The notes under the pieces were generated by a model. The model was not told where the DNA came from. It was given only the letters and a program-made list of their open reading frames with translations, and did no database searches. The position numbers and the translations under genes are program-made. Positions 1 through 10,233 of a stretch of 64,000 bases of DNA are shown here, piece by piece; the stretch's first letter is position 1, and every line of letters starts with the position of its first letter. Source of the stretch: Apium graveolens (Eukaryota > Streptophyta > Magnoliopsida > Apiales > Apiaceae); the NCBI RefSeq assembly GCF_009905375.1, contig NW_027417190.1, positions 1 through 64,000 on the forward strand, given 5' to 3'.

Positions 1-1118
1 TGTAAAATTAATAATTTTACATATCTTTTTAAAATAATTATTTTTTTGAATTAAAGTTTAATATTAATAATTTTATTCATAGAAGGAAATTCTAGAAGTA
101 ATTTTTGTACGTATCCTCTTTATTCATCTTAAAAAAATAATGGAATTATATTATAGTTTTGAAAAAATAATGTTCTCTTTGCATTTCATACCCACCTTGT
201 GAAAAGACCCAAAATTTGTTGGAAAACTTGTCTATTGAAAATTTTGAGTTACAAAACAAGTTTATAAATATAAGCATTTTTAAATAATAAATTTTCATTA
301 AAATTGAAAATATTAAAAATATTAATTATAATTATGTTAAAGTACATATGGTCAAGTCAAACAACTTATATACTTAGACACTATGAGCTGCATTTCTCAT
401 TCGATTTCTTCCCAATTTAGATTTTTCCCCATGAACCAGTGAATGAATATGGTATATGTAGTGTTACCCACAATATATTGTGATTTTACATATTCAAATC
501 AAATTGACTAAGAATTAAATAAAAATCAACAATCATGTTATCATTTATTTTAATTCCTATGTTTAAATAAACATAGAAATTTGTAAATATTTTTAAAAAT
601 TGTATCATTTTTCCCATACCTATAACTTATTTGTCAAAAATTGGGTATGCTATCTTATACCTCTAGAAATTTAATTTGATTAAATGTTGTCATGGTAATA
701 TTAATTTTTACATGACGAATAATATATGAATTATTGTGAGAGGTTTTTAAGACTTGAATGTATGATAGTAGTACTTTATTATTCTTAGTTAGGGTTGTAG
801 TAGTACATATATTATTGTTAGTTGAGGTCAGTAGGGAATTTATATATAATTTCACTAAATAAAATTTAAAATTTTCGAGAAAATATAATTTTTAGTTAAG
901 TTTTTTATACAATGGTTACCACTTACTTTATAGAATCTCTTTATTTACAATACAAAATAAATTAGAGTAATGCTTGTTTACTTATGGTTATAAATCAACA
1001 CCCAATTAGTTTGTATAATACATAGAGCGACTTTGTTAAATTATATTTTTATAAAAAGAAAAAATTTGAATTTGTAATAAGAAATTGATACTAAGATAAA
1101 AAACAATCTAAACTATAT

Positions 1119-1193
1119 TGGGCCCATTAAAACCCATGATATACAATTGGGCCTGCAAAATATAGGATATTAAAAAGGTAGGTAAAACCCTAA
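1119..1193 (+). promoter_or_regulatory. Site II plus telo-box promoter block, U1
   Basis: TGGGCC occurs at 1119-1124 and 1148-1153 and AAACCCTAA at 1185-1193, followed by a short GC-rich stretch. In plants, site II (TGGGCY) and the telo-box often occur together in promoters of ribosomal-protein and other housekeeping genes, with the telo-box close to the transcription start. Transcription starting near 1200 toward the exon candidates is inferred from this pairing; there is no direct evidence of expression. Confidence 0.55.
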
Positions 1194-1346
1194 TATCAGC
1201 CTAAGCCCGCCGCCTTACAAACAAAATGAATTTGTACTTGACCATGAAATAGGCCATGAAATAGTGTTTTGGAGTTATTTGTTTTTTCTATGAAGGAGTG
1301 TTTTGGTTAAACACATCTCCAAATGAATTGGTGGACGACTAATCAA

Positions 1347-1995
1347 ATGAATTGGTGGAGGACTAAGTGGATAAGGTTTACAGGTTATCATGAATTGATG
1401 TTGTTTAACAAAGTAATGTAATAATTTTCTATTTCCATGTTTCTTCATTTTCTTTTCATATGTGTTATTTGCATAAACTTTTGGTAGAAATCAAACACTA
1501 AAATAAGTATCCTATTTTCCTTGTATATATGTATGTAGATTTACATGGAATGTCACTTGTATTTGTTTTTACATGACCTCTATGTCAAGAATTATCCTTT
1601 CAAGATTATATGTCAAGGTTAGAAAAAAAGTCACTTACATTTGTATTAATTTTTTTTGTTCCTAATAAATAATCAAATACATGATATATGAAAAAAATGA
1701 AAATTTATATAAAAAAGACCATGAATTATTTATATTTTATGTTCATATTTGTTGAATTATACTACTAAATTTATTTTATGTTTATGTATGACCTTACTTT
1801 AGAGACATTTTCACAGGAATTATATTTTTCTTGCTACTTGCAGCAAGTTCCAAAAACAATGAAGAAAATGCTCCAAGTGCCTTCCCTTTCTCTTCATCAA
1901 TGTACCGTGTAAGGTTTCTTTGTTATTCTTTAACTTTTACCATGCCAATATATATATTAATATAAATGTAGATAGTACAAGTGGAACTATGTGGG
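1347..1995 (+). pseudogene. 5' exon candidates 1-3 of the unit's host gene, U1
   Basis: Exon 1 candidate starts at ATG 1347 (begins MNWWRTKW in one-letter code). In this copy the donor seen in U2 and U6 (AAG|GTAATA) is changed, so the frame runs into TAA. Exon 2 (1817-1906, 90 bases) follows a TTTTCACAG acceptor and ends at a GTGTAAG donor. Exon 3 is a 24-base exon (1972-1995) between AG and GT. Exon 2 is open in two frames: one joins exon 1 in phase 0, the other gives a hydrophobic IIFFLLLATSS stretch like a signal-peptide core. Which frame is used is unclear, and I recognise no family. Confidence 0.35.
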
Positions 1996-2333
1996 GTGTT
2001 TTTTTTCTAATGTATATATGACAAACAACTCTAAATTACTCTTTGTTGACCTAATAAAACACAAAGTTCACTTATATTTCGAGTTTCCCATCTCACGAAG
2101 CCCCATCACTTTTTAAATTCATTTCACAACACACATGGTTGAAAATGAGATTTCTTACTTGATAGAGATATAGGCTTTGTTTGGGAAATTTTTTAGTGTT
2201 GGAAGAACTTATATTTTCAATACATGAATAGGTAGGGTCACCATTTTCAGCCTCACTAGAACCGTTTCTTAGTAACTTTTATAGATCTGTAATTATTTGA
2301 AAAGTATAGAGTTATGATTTTTCTTTAATCCAG

Positions 2334-3083
2334 TAGTGATATTGTTGGCGGTGTCACTGGTGGTGGTAATTTTACTAGTCCAATTGGTGGCACTAGTAGT
2401 CGTAATCTTAGGAATGGAATTGGTGGTGGGATTGTTGGTGGTAAAGTTCGTCCTAATTTAAGGAGTATCATTGGTGGTAACTTTAATAATGGCATAAGTG
2501 CTAGTATCATTGGTGGTATATTGGGTAGTTTTAATAGTGGGCTTGGTGGCACCATGACTAGCATCTTTAGTGGTTACATTGGTGGTACCAGAAACGATAA
2601 TATTAGTGGTGTGTGTTGAAGTTCGTGCTAGCTTAAGAAGCTCCATTTATGGCAAGTTTAATTATAGTATTACATGTTGTAGAATTGATGTTATATTGGT
2701 TAGTCTTAGTAGTGGCATTGGTGGTGGCATTGGTGGTAGCTTATTGGTCGTATTGGTAGCTTAGTGGTGGTATTATTGGTGTTGGTGTTGAAATTCGTGC
2801 TAGCTTAAGCAGTTCCATTTATGGCCAGTTTAATTATGGTATTACAGGTGGTAGCATTGATATTATATTGGTTAGTCTTATTAGTGGCATTGGTGTTGGC
2901 ATTGGTGGTAGCTTAGTGATCCTATTAATGGTGGAATGGCTAGTTGCTATAGTGGTAGCATTGGTGGTATATTGGTTAGTCTTAGTAGTGGAGATTTATG
3001 GTAGCATTGCTGGTAGCTTTAGTGGTAGCACTTGTTGTATATTAGGTAATATTATTAGTTGATTTAGCTTCGGAGATGGTGGT
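2334..3083 (+). pseudogene. Gly/Ser/Ile-rich coding block, broken, U1
   Basis: Begins after a TTTAATCCAG acceptor. The frame starting at the AGT/GAT/ATT codons reads as a low-complexity glycine-rich protein with GG every few residues (for example GGNFTSPIGGTSSRN), resembling plant glycine-rich proteins in composition only. Compared with the other units, roughly 110 bases are missing near 2605, which fuses the frame to a TGA at 2617-2619. Downstream, a block of about 170 bases containing TTCGTGCTAGCTTAAG occurs twice (near 2622 and 2793). This copy also has extra sequence at 2920-2990. Confidence 0.5.
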
Positions 3084-4045
3084 TGTGACACCCTCGAAAC
3101 CCGGGTCAGAAGTTTGGGGTTCACAACACACATATTATTTAAACCAGTATATGAAATATTATATGCAATTACCCTTATTTACGCAACCACAAATAACAAC
3201 AGGGTAAAGTATGAAAACCACCCACAACCTTGACTTTTATTATGTCATACCAAATCCCAACTAGTTTAAGTTATAACTGAAAATGAAATCATTCTTACAA
3301 TATATAAAACCAGCTCGATCCAACTCAACCTGGAATCCTAGATCGCATACTGGACTGGGGATCCTCGTTACCAACAATTTCCATTTTAACTATAGAATGA
3401 CCTAAACAGATTCACAAGGTTGAGCTAACTAGCTCAGCAAGTTATAATATATAAAAACAACTGAATATTCATTAGAATTGTTAAGTAATTATTAGAATTT
3501 GATGTTTATTTTTAAGTTTAAAATCAAGGTTAGGCTACTGATCAGTGACACACTAACCCCGATCAAGGCACCCAGCTCTACTCTCTATACTGGATTAAAG
3601 GCACACATTGGCCTAATATGACCACCAATCTGGTCTGACCACAAATCTGTTCCATATTTATAAACCTATCCAATTATATAACAATTCAACATGATAAATA
3701 TTGTAATTCAATAAAACAGAATCATAATTAACATTGATAAAACATTTATTTCAGAGCATAAAGCAATTCATAAATATCACCAGAGTATATCAAGGTATGT
3801 ATGAGGAATAACTTCCAACCTGTAGGAGAATCAGGTATTAGATGAATAATGGTTATACAAGGTTTAGTTCACTATACCATAGAATTGATTTCGCAACCAG
3901 ATTTTTAAAAACTATCTAAAAAACGTTGTTGTTGAAAGGTGATTTCATGTCTATTGCAAGGGATTTTAAAAACATTGCAACTGAATCAACAAAATTTCGA
4001 GATCGTTACAAATACATTATTGCAATACATTATATAATCATTACA
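3084..4045 (+). mobile_element. LTR-like block (Ty3/gypsy type suspected), U1
   Basis: Starts TGTGACACCCTCGAAACCCG and ends ..TTACA, the TG...CA form of a plant LTR; the wording of the 5' end resembles Ty3/gypsy LTRs. The next bases (GTAGATCAGAGATTTGG) are weakly like a tRNA-Met primer site (TGGTATCAGAG). It carries no ORF. The same block sits at the same place in all six full units, so it was inserted before the array was amplified. I found no convincing target-site duplication, so a truncated LTR rather than a clean solo LTR is likely. Confidence 0.5.
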
Positions 4046-4800
4046 GTAGATCAGAGATTTGGTCCCAAAAGTTAGGCGGTCTTGTTCAAAACTTGTACTC
4101 GGGCTTGCTGAAATTGTTTTCCCGGGTGTCTATTAAATAAACAAAAAATACACAGACTGTCAAACAATCTCCACTGCGGCGAAAGATTAAATCTTTGCTG
4201 AAATATTTCTCTCAAACACTGAATATTAAATCTTTGTAAAGACTAAAGCTCCAAGAAGATTAAATCTCGGAAAAGATTAAACCTTAAACGGAATGTATTT
4301 TTTCCCCAATCATCTTTCCTAAAGTTCTATCAATACACTAAATTTAATTTAGGAGAAGATTAAATTTGGTCGATTATTGTTAATGATTGTTTAATTTACC
4401 TCCTGCTTTTTTGTTCTATGTTATTTTGTGTTTGGGAACTTTTATCGATGTTAACACTATGTGTAATTAGGGTTTATTATTAAAATCATGTTTATTTGTC
4501 TACTCCTGTTTTATTATCAGTTTTGAGTTTATATTGGGATTGTTTGGAATGTGGTAGGAAATTGTGAGGTATCACTTATCGTTGTAAAAGTAGAATTTGT
4601 TAATCTTTATAGAATGAAGTACTACAAAGAAGATATTCAATACTTTCAGATGTTTTATTATATACGAATCGTTAAATAAAAAACTTGTGTCCAATCCCCC
4701 TAGGTCATATAAAGGTGTTTGTATAAATTGTTTATTAAGAATCATTAAGCAAGTGTTATTATAATTCACATCTTATATTTTTTTTTACGGTTTCATTTAG

Positions 4801-5262
4801 AAAAAGATAAAAGAAAACTGTGAGAAGATGACCCGAGCTACGGAAGTGATGACTAATGTTTTGAAAGAACATATACCACAAGTGCGATAACAAGAATAGT
4901 TCAAGGACGGAGAGGCGATATATTTTAATACAAATAACGAAGAAATGACATCCATAGTATTGGTGGAGGACATTGATCTGCAACTATGACCATGCTACCT
5001 ACTACAGGGAAATGTATCAAGTTAGCAAAAGTGAAAGGTTGCCATCTTTTATAACATGGATTCCCTTGGATAGGTAAAACATTTTGTGCTCTTTTTTTTT
5101 ACAACTCCTTATTCATTTGGTGATAAGGAATTAAATTATATTACAATATGAGATTCTCATATTGTTATTTACAAAACCCGGTACCTGACTTTCTCTTTGC
5201 AGGGTGGTTTCTCCACAAACTTGGATCAAATCGACTTCATCGAAAAGCATCTTCTGCTCAAG
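4801..5262 (+). pseudogene. Exon candidates g and h of the host gene, U1
   Basis: Exon g (4801-5073) follows a T-rich CATTTAG acceptor and ends at GGATAG|GTAAAAC. Exon h (5203-5262) is bounded by a textbook CTTTGCAG acceptor and CTCAAG|GTAAAAC donor. Exon g has several short indels relative to the other copies (for example in the stretch after 4850) that break every long frame, so it is probably non-coding now. Splice-quality borders kept in six copies suggest an ancestral multi-exon gene. No family recognised. Confidence 0.4.
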
Positions 5263-5623
5263 GTAAAACATCAGAGTGTGGAGGAACATCTCGATTTGGT
5301 CGCTTTGGCTTTGGCTCATAGTTATAAACAAAAATACCAAAACCACGACAACACAAATAGGTATATTGTAATTATGGAACATGCATATATGATATTCCTT
5401 GTTATGGCCTCCACATCTACATGTCTTCCACTATGATTTGGTTGGATAGTACACACACATATGTTTTTTCCTATGGCTTTACATAGTTTTGTTTCTGCTC
5501 GGGTAAGTTGTTTAAATTTATGTCAAATTTTACCGTTTTTTTATATATTGTTATTGGATTAAGGTCGTGTCAAATTTTACCCTTTTTGCAAATTTTTTTT
5601 AAATTTTATCTCACAATCACTAG

Positions 5624-6112
5624 GTCACATTACCTATTAGGGAGGAGGAAGTTAAGAATGTAGTCTTTTCATTCATCAATACAAGTCACTAGATCCACAT
5701 TGGTCGAACCCGGCATTTTTCAAACGTATTGAAATATTTTTAAAAGATATGTTGTCCTATTTTGTCAGATTTTCTTTGATATATGGACATGGGCCAAGGG
5801 AACTAAATCGTAGGCTTGTATGTCTTATTCCTAAGGTTAAACAACTGAAACATATGGAAGATCTTTGACCTATCTATCTTTATAATGTACTGATGCGCAT
5901 ATTGTCGAAGGTGGTGGTGAATATGTTCAAACTATATTTAATCTAGACAATGTCTAACAAACAGAGTGCTTTTAATGAATGGAGGCTATTAGTTCATAAT
6001 TCCAATGATTGCATTTGAAGTCACAGGGAAAAAAGGGTGTGGCTGGGTTAAGAATTGATATTTTATGGCATTAGATTAGGTTGGAATGGAGATTTTTTTG
6101 ATACAACGATTA
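5624..6112 (+). mobile_element. LINE (L1-like) reverse transcriptase relic, U1
   Basis: The plus-strand translation, with frameshifts, shows pieces typical of plant non-LTR retrotransposon reverse transcriptase: an EEEVKNVVF-like segment, then LVCLIPKV, DL-P-YLYNVLMRILSKVV, SAFNEWRLL, and a degraded ID..YDRLEW-like end. In this family these belong to the N-terminal part of the RT domain. Only about 160 codons of an RT domain survive; there is no endonuclease, YADD box or poly(A) nearby. It is present at the same position in all six full units, so it is older than the array. Confidence 0.75.
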
Positions 6113-6968
6113 AAGTTCTCTTTTACAACTTAAACAACATTGGTACACTTTATTTTCTCCTTTTTATCATGTACCAAATTCAAGTATCCGACACTAGCAC
6201 TTAATTTGTTAATTATATGGATAAAAAGGATTTTAACATTGAATTGATTTGTTGAAAAATATGTGTAAGTAAAACTAAATTGAACACAACGTGTCTCTCT
6301 AATTAATAACACTCTTTAATTTTGATCAAATTTCTCCATTGCAAAGTACTACATTATAAAAAATTAGAGCCTCCATGTATTGAGAAATACATGTATACAA
6401 CACTCTATAATCCACAGCATACCAGGAAAATTGTATGTTTCTATCATCTCTACTATTTTCTTATTTATTTTAAATTTAGATTAATTTAATTTCCATATTG
6501 TTAACCATGTTTATTCGATTTAAGGTTTAAGAAATCAAATACCATTAACTCAACTATCATAACATACATTATCATTCTCTTATAGAGGAACTTAAATAAA
6601 TTGGGGATATTTGATAAAGTTTTTGGAGAAAACCTTACCATTTAGCGATATCATTATATATCATTAAGCGAAACACACTGATTTCTTATAGAGGAACTTA
6701 AATAAATTGGGGATATCTTGGAAAGTGTTTTTATATATTTATACGATTTAACAATAGCGTTATTATATGATTTTATGTGCAAAAATTCATAAGCGAAAAT
6801 ATCTGATAGTGGCTATAATACATAAGTTGTATTACCAAAATGTGAACATATATTCTTGATTCTAGCCAACTAAATAATTATTGAATTCACTTTATATGTT
6901 GAAATATATCTGACCCTCCTAACCTCCTAACACAGAGTCTTATTATTTTTATATATTAACAAGAAGTC

Positions 6969-7640
6969 ATGAGTTGCTTATGCAATGAGAGCGAAAAAGG
7001 TGAAACAAATTGAACACGAGATTTTGTACTCGTTCCATTCAACTTTTATCTGGTCTCAGAGAATCACTTGATCTAATTATCGAGGAAGACTTGATAAGGT
7101 AATAGCAAGGCACACTCCCCTTGCAACAACAAGTAGAAACACTTGTATGCAGCTTAAGCTTTGTTATTAATTTTTGTTCTTATATGCAGCTTAAGCAAAA
7201 CACTGAAACTACTTTTTGTTTGATTAGTATTCTTTGTGAGATGCATAGAAAGTAGAACACATGTTGAAACCTTTATTCGTAGATACAATGTAAATATTAC
7301 ACACCAGTTCAGTTTATAGATGATTTGAGAATTATAAGTGCAACGATTTTAATTGTAGTCGATTTTTATTTCATTATCTAATTGCTTACAGAATTTTAAG
7401 AATCGGATTATTCTGTGCTGATCTTTGTTTTACATTTTTGGATATTGGTGACTATATGTTCATATCACAGGTTTGTTGTGGAGGCCTGGGGGCTGAAAAC
7501 TGCACTGGGAAAGATGAACGGTTAAGTCATATTAGTCATATTATTACTGCGGTTATGGTACCTGCATACATGATAGTTCAGAGGTTATTAGAAGGGCATA
7601 GAATGATACAACTCGATCTTATGGCTTGGACTTAATAAAG
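6969..7640 (+). pseudogene. Exon candidates k and l, U1
   Basis: Segment k (6969-7134) matches the open frame of U4b (which contains KVKQIEHEILYSFHSTF), but is shifted by small indels here. Segment l (7471-7640) follows a TATCACAG acceptor. One frame of l gives a stretch with GLKNCTEKDERFSHISH in most copies, but this copy has a one-base loss in the A-run after GGGGGCTG. Family unknown. Bases 7135-7470 between them are AT-rich and intron-like. Confidence 0.35.
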
Positions 7641-7989
7641 TAGCATGAAAGGATTCGAGGATAGATCATGTGAGAAATCTAAATGAGGCATATTGTCATT
7701 CTTTTTATTACAATGTTACAGATTTTGTGCACTACATATTGACCAGAGACAAGATTAATAGTAAAATATGTTAGTTTACAATTCTCTTTGAGAAGCTGTA
7801 ACAAAATTATGTCAAATTCATAATATGAGCCATTAACCTTGTATCTACTTCCTTTTGCTAAGGCCACACAATCACTCATAAACCAGAACAAGTTATAAAT
7901 ATTCTCCTTATTTACCTCTTACTAACCATTTCGAAAAACAATAACATATTATAAATATTCTACTATAAACTTACGGTGTTTTTCTATAG

Positions 7990-8005
7990 TTGCAAGTGAT
8001 AGGCT
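7990..8005 (+). pseudogene. Terminal exon m, 16-base remnant, U1
   Basis: Only the first 16 bases after the TTCTATAG acceptor remain (codons L Q V I G plus one base). The match to the other copies ends where the copia LTR starts at 8006, so the insertion destroyed this copy's last exon. The rest of the exon and the whole tail are missing on the far side of the element. Confidence 0.7.
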
Positions 8006-8358
8006 TGCTGGAATAATCTTAAATTAGTTATTAATATGTGTTTTATTACTTTTGAATAAATTGTATAGGCCTTATTGAACGTTGTGTTGGTTAGCACAAC
8101 AGTAACTGTAGACTAGGTCATAGTTCAGTTTCAGCATTATCAGGGAAGTTGAAGTAGTGGAGTCATGCTAGGAAGTTCAGTTGCTATCTTTTAGATATCA
8201 CGTTATATGTCTAGACTAGTATATATTAGATTGTATGCATTCAGTTTGATAACATGGAATGAGAAGCAGCTTTATTTTCTTCTCCATACACAGCAACCAT
8301 GTGCTAAACACTGCACTTTGCATCTAAAGCACAAGCCCATCACAATTTTTTTTCTACA
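8006..8358 (+). mobile_element. 5' LTR of a small non-autonomous copia element
   Basis: Begins TGCTGGAATAATC and ends TTCTACA (TG...CA). It is nearly repeated at 9423-9772, in the same orientation, with shared words such as CACGTTATATGTCTAGACTA. The first bases differ from the 3' copy by TGC versus TGT. It abuts exon m of U1. Confidence 0.8.
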
Positions 8359-8360
8359 CT

Positions 8361-8373
8361 TGGTATAAGAGCA
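8361..8373 (+). other. tRNA-iMet-type primer binding site
   Basis: TGGTATAAGAGCA lies two bases after the 5' LTR. It matches the common plant primer site TGGTATCAGAGC, complementary to the 3' end of initiator tRNA-Met, with one difference. This fixes the end of the LTR and the + orientation of the element. Confidence 0.75.
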
Positions 8374-8391
8374 TAATGGTTAGGTTCCTAT

Positions 8392-9215
8392 ATGCCTAAA
8401 TATCAACCCAAGCACACAATAAAATCAGGGAAACATCCCAAAGCAAAAGAATGTTTTGTGGGCTTAAGCTATCCAATGTTAACGAGAAACAATTACACGA
8501 CATGGTCCCTAAAGATAAAAGTTTTCATGAAGGCGCAAGGAGTTTGGTGTGCAATCGAGCAGAAGGATCCTAAGGGGGCCGTGGATGAGGAAAACGGTGC
8601 AAGTGGCACTTGCATCAATATATCAAGGTGTGCCCGAAGATGTGTTGATGTCCATTGCTGAAAAAGAAACAACTAAGGAAGCATGGGAAGCGATCAAGAT
8701 GATGTGTATGGGTGTGGAAAGAGTAAAAGAAAGCAAAAGTACAGACGTTAAAAGGTGAGTTATAGTCCTTAATCATGAAGGAAACGGATAAAATCGAAGA
8801 ATTTTGTATGAAGTTGAGTGGGATTGTGACTAAATACGGTCCTTGGCGAAACAATGAAAGAATCGAGTGTTGTGAGAAAAATTCTACGTGCAGTTCCGGA
8901 TAAGTTTCTTCAAATAGCTTCAAATATGAAGCAATTGGAGACGTTAAGGGGATGACAGTTGAAGAGGTAGTTGGTCATCTCAAAGCTTACGAGAAAGGAT
9001 GAAGGGAAGGTCTGAGAGCGTAGATGGACAACTTCTTCTGACATCTCGGAAGCAAAGACCTAGAGGTGGTTCTTTCCATGACAAGAGTAGGATAAGTGTT
9101 ACAACTGTAATACTATGCGACACTAGGCTACAGAATGTGATAAACCGCGACGGGAAAGAGAGAAGAGACACGAAGTGAACCTCACAAAGATCGAGGATGA
9201 TGAGCCAGCATTATT
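8392..9215 (+). pseudogene. Copia gag remnant
   Basis: The frame from ATG 8392 contains LTRNNYTTWSLK and VFMKAQGVW, the hallmark N-terminal gag region (DUF4219/UBN2 type) of plant Ty1/copia elements. A frameshift near 8596 moves the reading to the next frame (IYQGVPEDVLMSIAEK, EAWEAIK), followed by further stops and shifts. A zinc knuckle of the CX2CX4H form can be traced near 9096-9137, interrupted by a stop. No protease, integrase or RT follows, so the element depended on others even before it decayed. Confidence 0.85.
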
Positions 9216-9422
9216 ATAGACAGAAGAATAATGCCAGACGGGCAAAATAAAAGGTGCTAGATGGGTAAATAGAAGTGCCAGATGGGAAGGATTTTTTTAA
9301 AGCAAAAAGGGCTAAGTTTAAGTGCCCTATGGACAAAGAAGTTGAAAGCCAAACGGGTTAGGATGAATGCCAGACGGGCTAATCCAAATGAGTTCATGAT
9401 AAATTTAAGATTAAGGGGTGAT
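9216..9422 (+). other. Short imperfect repeats and polypurine tract before the 3' LTR
   Basis: About five degenerate copies of a motif like GTGCCAGATGGG-TAA (at 9231, 9252, 9273, 9345 and 9369) fill the space between gag and the 3' LTR, where pol would be in a full element. The last bases, AAGATTAAGGGGTGA, serve as a polypurine tract directly before TGTTGGAATAATC. Confidence 0.55.
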
Positions 9423-9772
9423 TGTTGGAATAATCTTAAATTTAGTTATTAATTTGTGTTTTATTAGTTTTGAATAATTGTATAGGCCTTAGTGAACGTT
9501 GTGTTGGTTAGCACAACAGTAACTGTAGACTAGGTCATAGTTCAGTTTCAGCATTATCACGAACGTTTGAAGTAGTGGAGTCATGCTTAGGAAGTTCAGT
9601 TGCTATTTTTTTAGATATCACGTTATATGTCTAGACTAGTATATATTAGATTATATGCATTCAGTTTGATAAAAGGAATGAGAACAACTTTATTTTCTTC
9701 TCCATACGAGCCATGTGCTAAACACTGCACTTTGTATCTAAAGCACAAGCCCCATCACAATTTTCTTCTCCA
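9423..9772 (+). mobile_element. 3' LTR of the copia element, distal end rearranged
   Basis: Matches the 5' LTR through CACAATTTTCTTCTCCA. The TTTTCTTCTCCATACGAGC segment occurs twice (about 9709 and 9761), and the second occurrence leads straight into the fragment of the other LTR element. The right end is therefore not a clean LTR boundary. I see no target-site copy matching the AGGCT that precedes the 5' LTR. Confidence 0.7.
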
Positions 9773-9781
9773 TACGAGCTA

Positions 9782-10021
9782 TGTGCTTAGCTTTTGCGAC
9801 ATCTTAAAGGTGGATGCTTTTGGAACAATATTTTAGTTGATTATGTTTGTATTGGAGCTGCGTCCCCCAAGATTTGCTTTATTTTCCGCTTAGATGATTT
9901 TATTTCTGTCTGGGATTTTAGAAATTTATGAAAAACTAGAAACTTATTCTTATTATGGATTAATTTGGAGTTTTAGCTGAATATTTAAGTATAACTATTT
10001 TCTGAAAAGTTGGGTATTACA
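9782..10021 (+). mobile_element. Truncated 5' LTR (last ~240 bases) of a long-LTR element, copy 1
   Basis: From GTGCTTAGCTTTTGCGAC to ..GGGTATTACA this matches the end of the complete LTRs at 10234-12053 and 52844-54722. Everything 5' of it was lost at the junction with the copia LTR. Confidence 0.8.
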
Positions 10022-10233
10022 GTTGGTATTCAGAGCCTAGGGCTTCCTATAGACTGCCCTTTTAGGTTTAACCTGTGAGTTATGAGTTTGGTTATTTGTG
10101 TTTAAAAAAAACTACTTTTATTTTTTTTTGGTTAAATATTTTTGACTTTCTCGATGCAGAAATATTTTGGTATCATTAAATGTTTTTGGTATGTTTAAAT
10201 TTGGGGACCTAATTTTTTTTAAGGAGGGTAGAA
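10022..10233 (+). mobile_element. 212-base interior of the long-LTR element, copy 1
   Basis: Starts with a primer site (TTGGTATTCAGAGCCTAGG, tRNA-Met type) and ends with a purine tract (AAGGAGGGTAGAA) directly before the next LTR. There is no gag or pol between them; the middle is T-rich. It is a non-autonomous element reduced to its replication signals, and its twin is 54723-54935. Confidence 0.8.

Larger units (their letters stand above)
1..8005 (+). repeat. Array unit U1 (3' end cut off by a copia insertion)
   Basis: First copy of the large repeated unit. Its left end lies outside the window, because U2 matches from base 13781 onward. Bases 1-1100 are AT-rich with no gene that I can support. 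The order is promoter block, 5' exon candidates, Gly-rich frame, LTR-like block, exons g and h, LINE relic, exons k, l and the first 16 bases of exon m. The stretches 4046-4800, 5263-5623, 6113-6968, 7135-7470 and 7641-7989 are AT-rich, intron-like, and hold no other feature I can name. The unit stops abruptly at 8005 inside exon m, where an LTR begins. Confidence 0.85.

Noticed and set aside
8615..8923. 102-codon minus-strand frame
   Set aside because: Antisense shadow of the copia gag, which is clearly on the plus strand.
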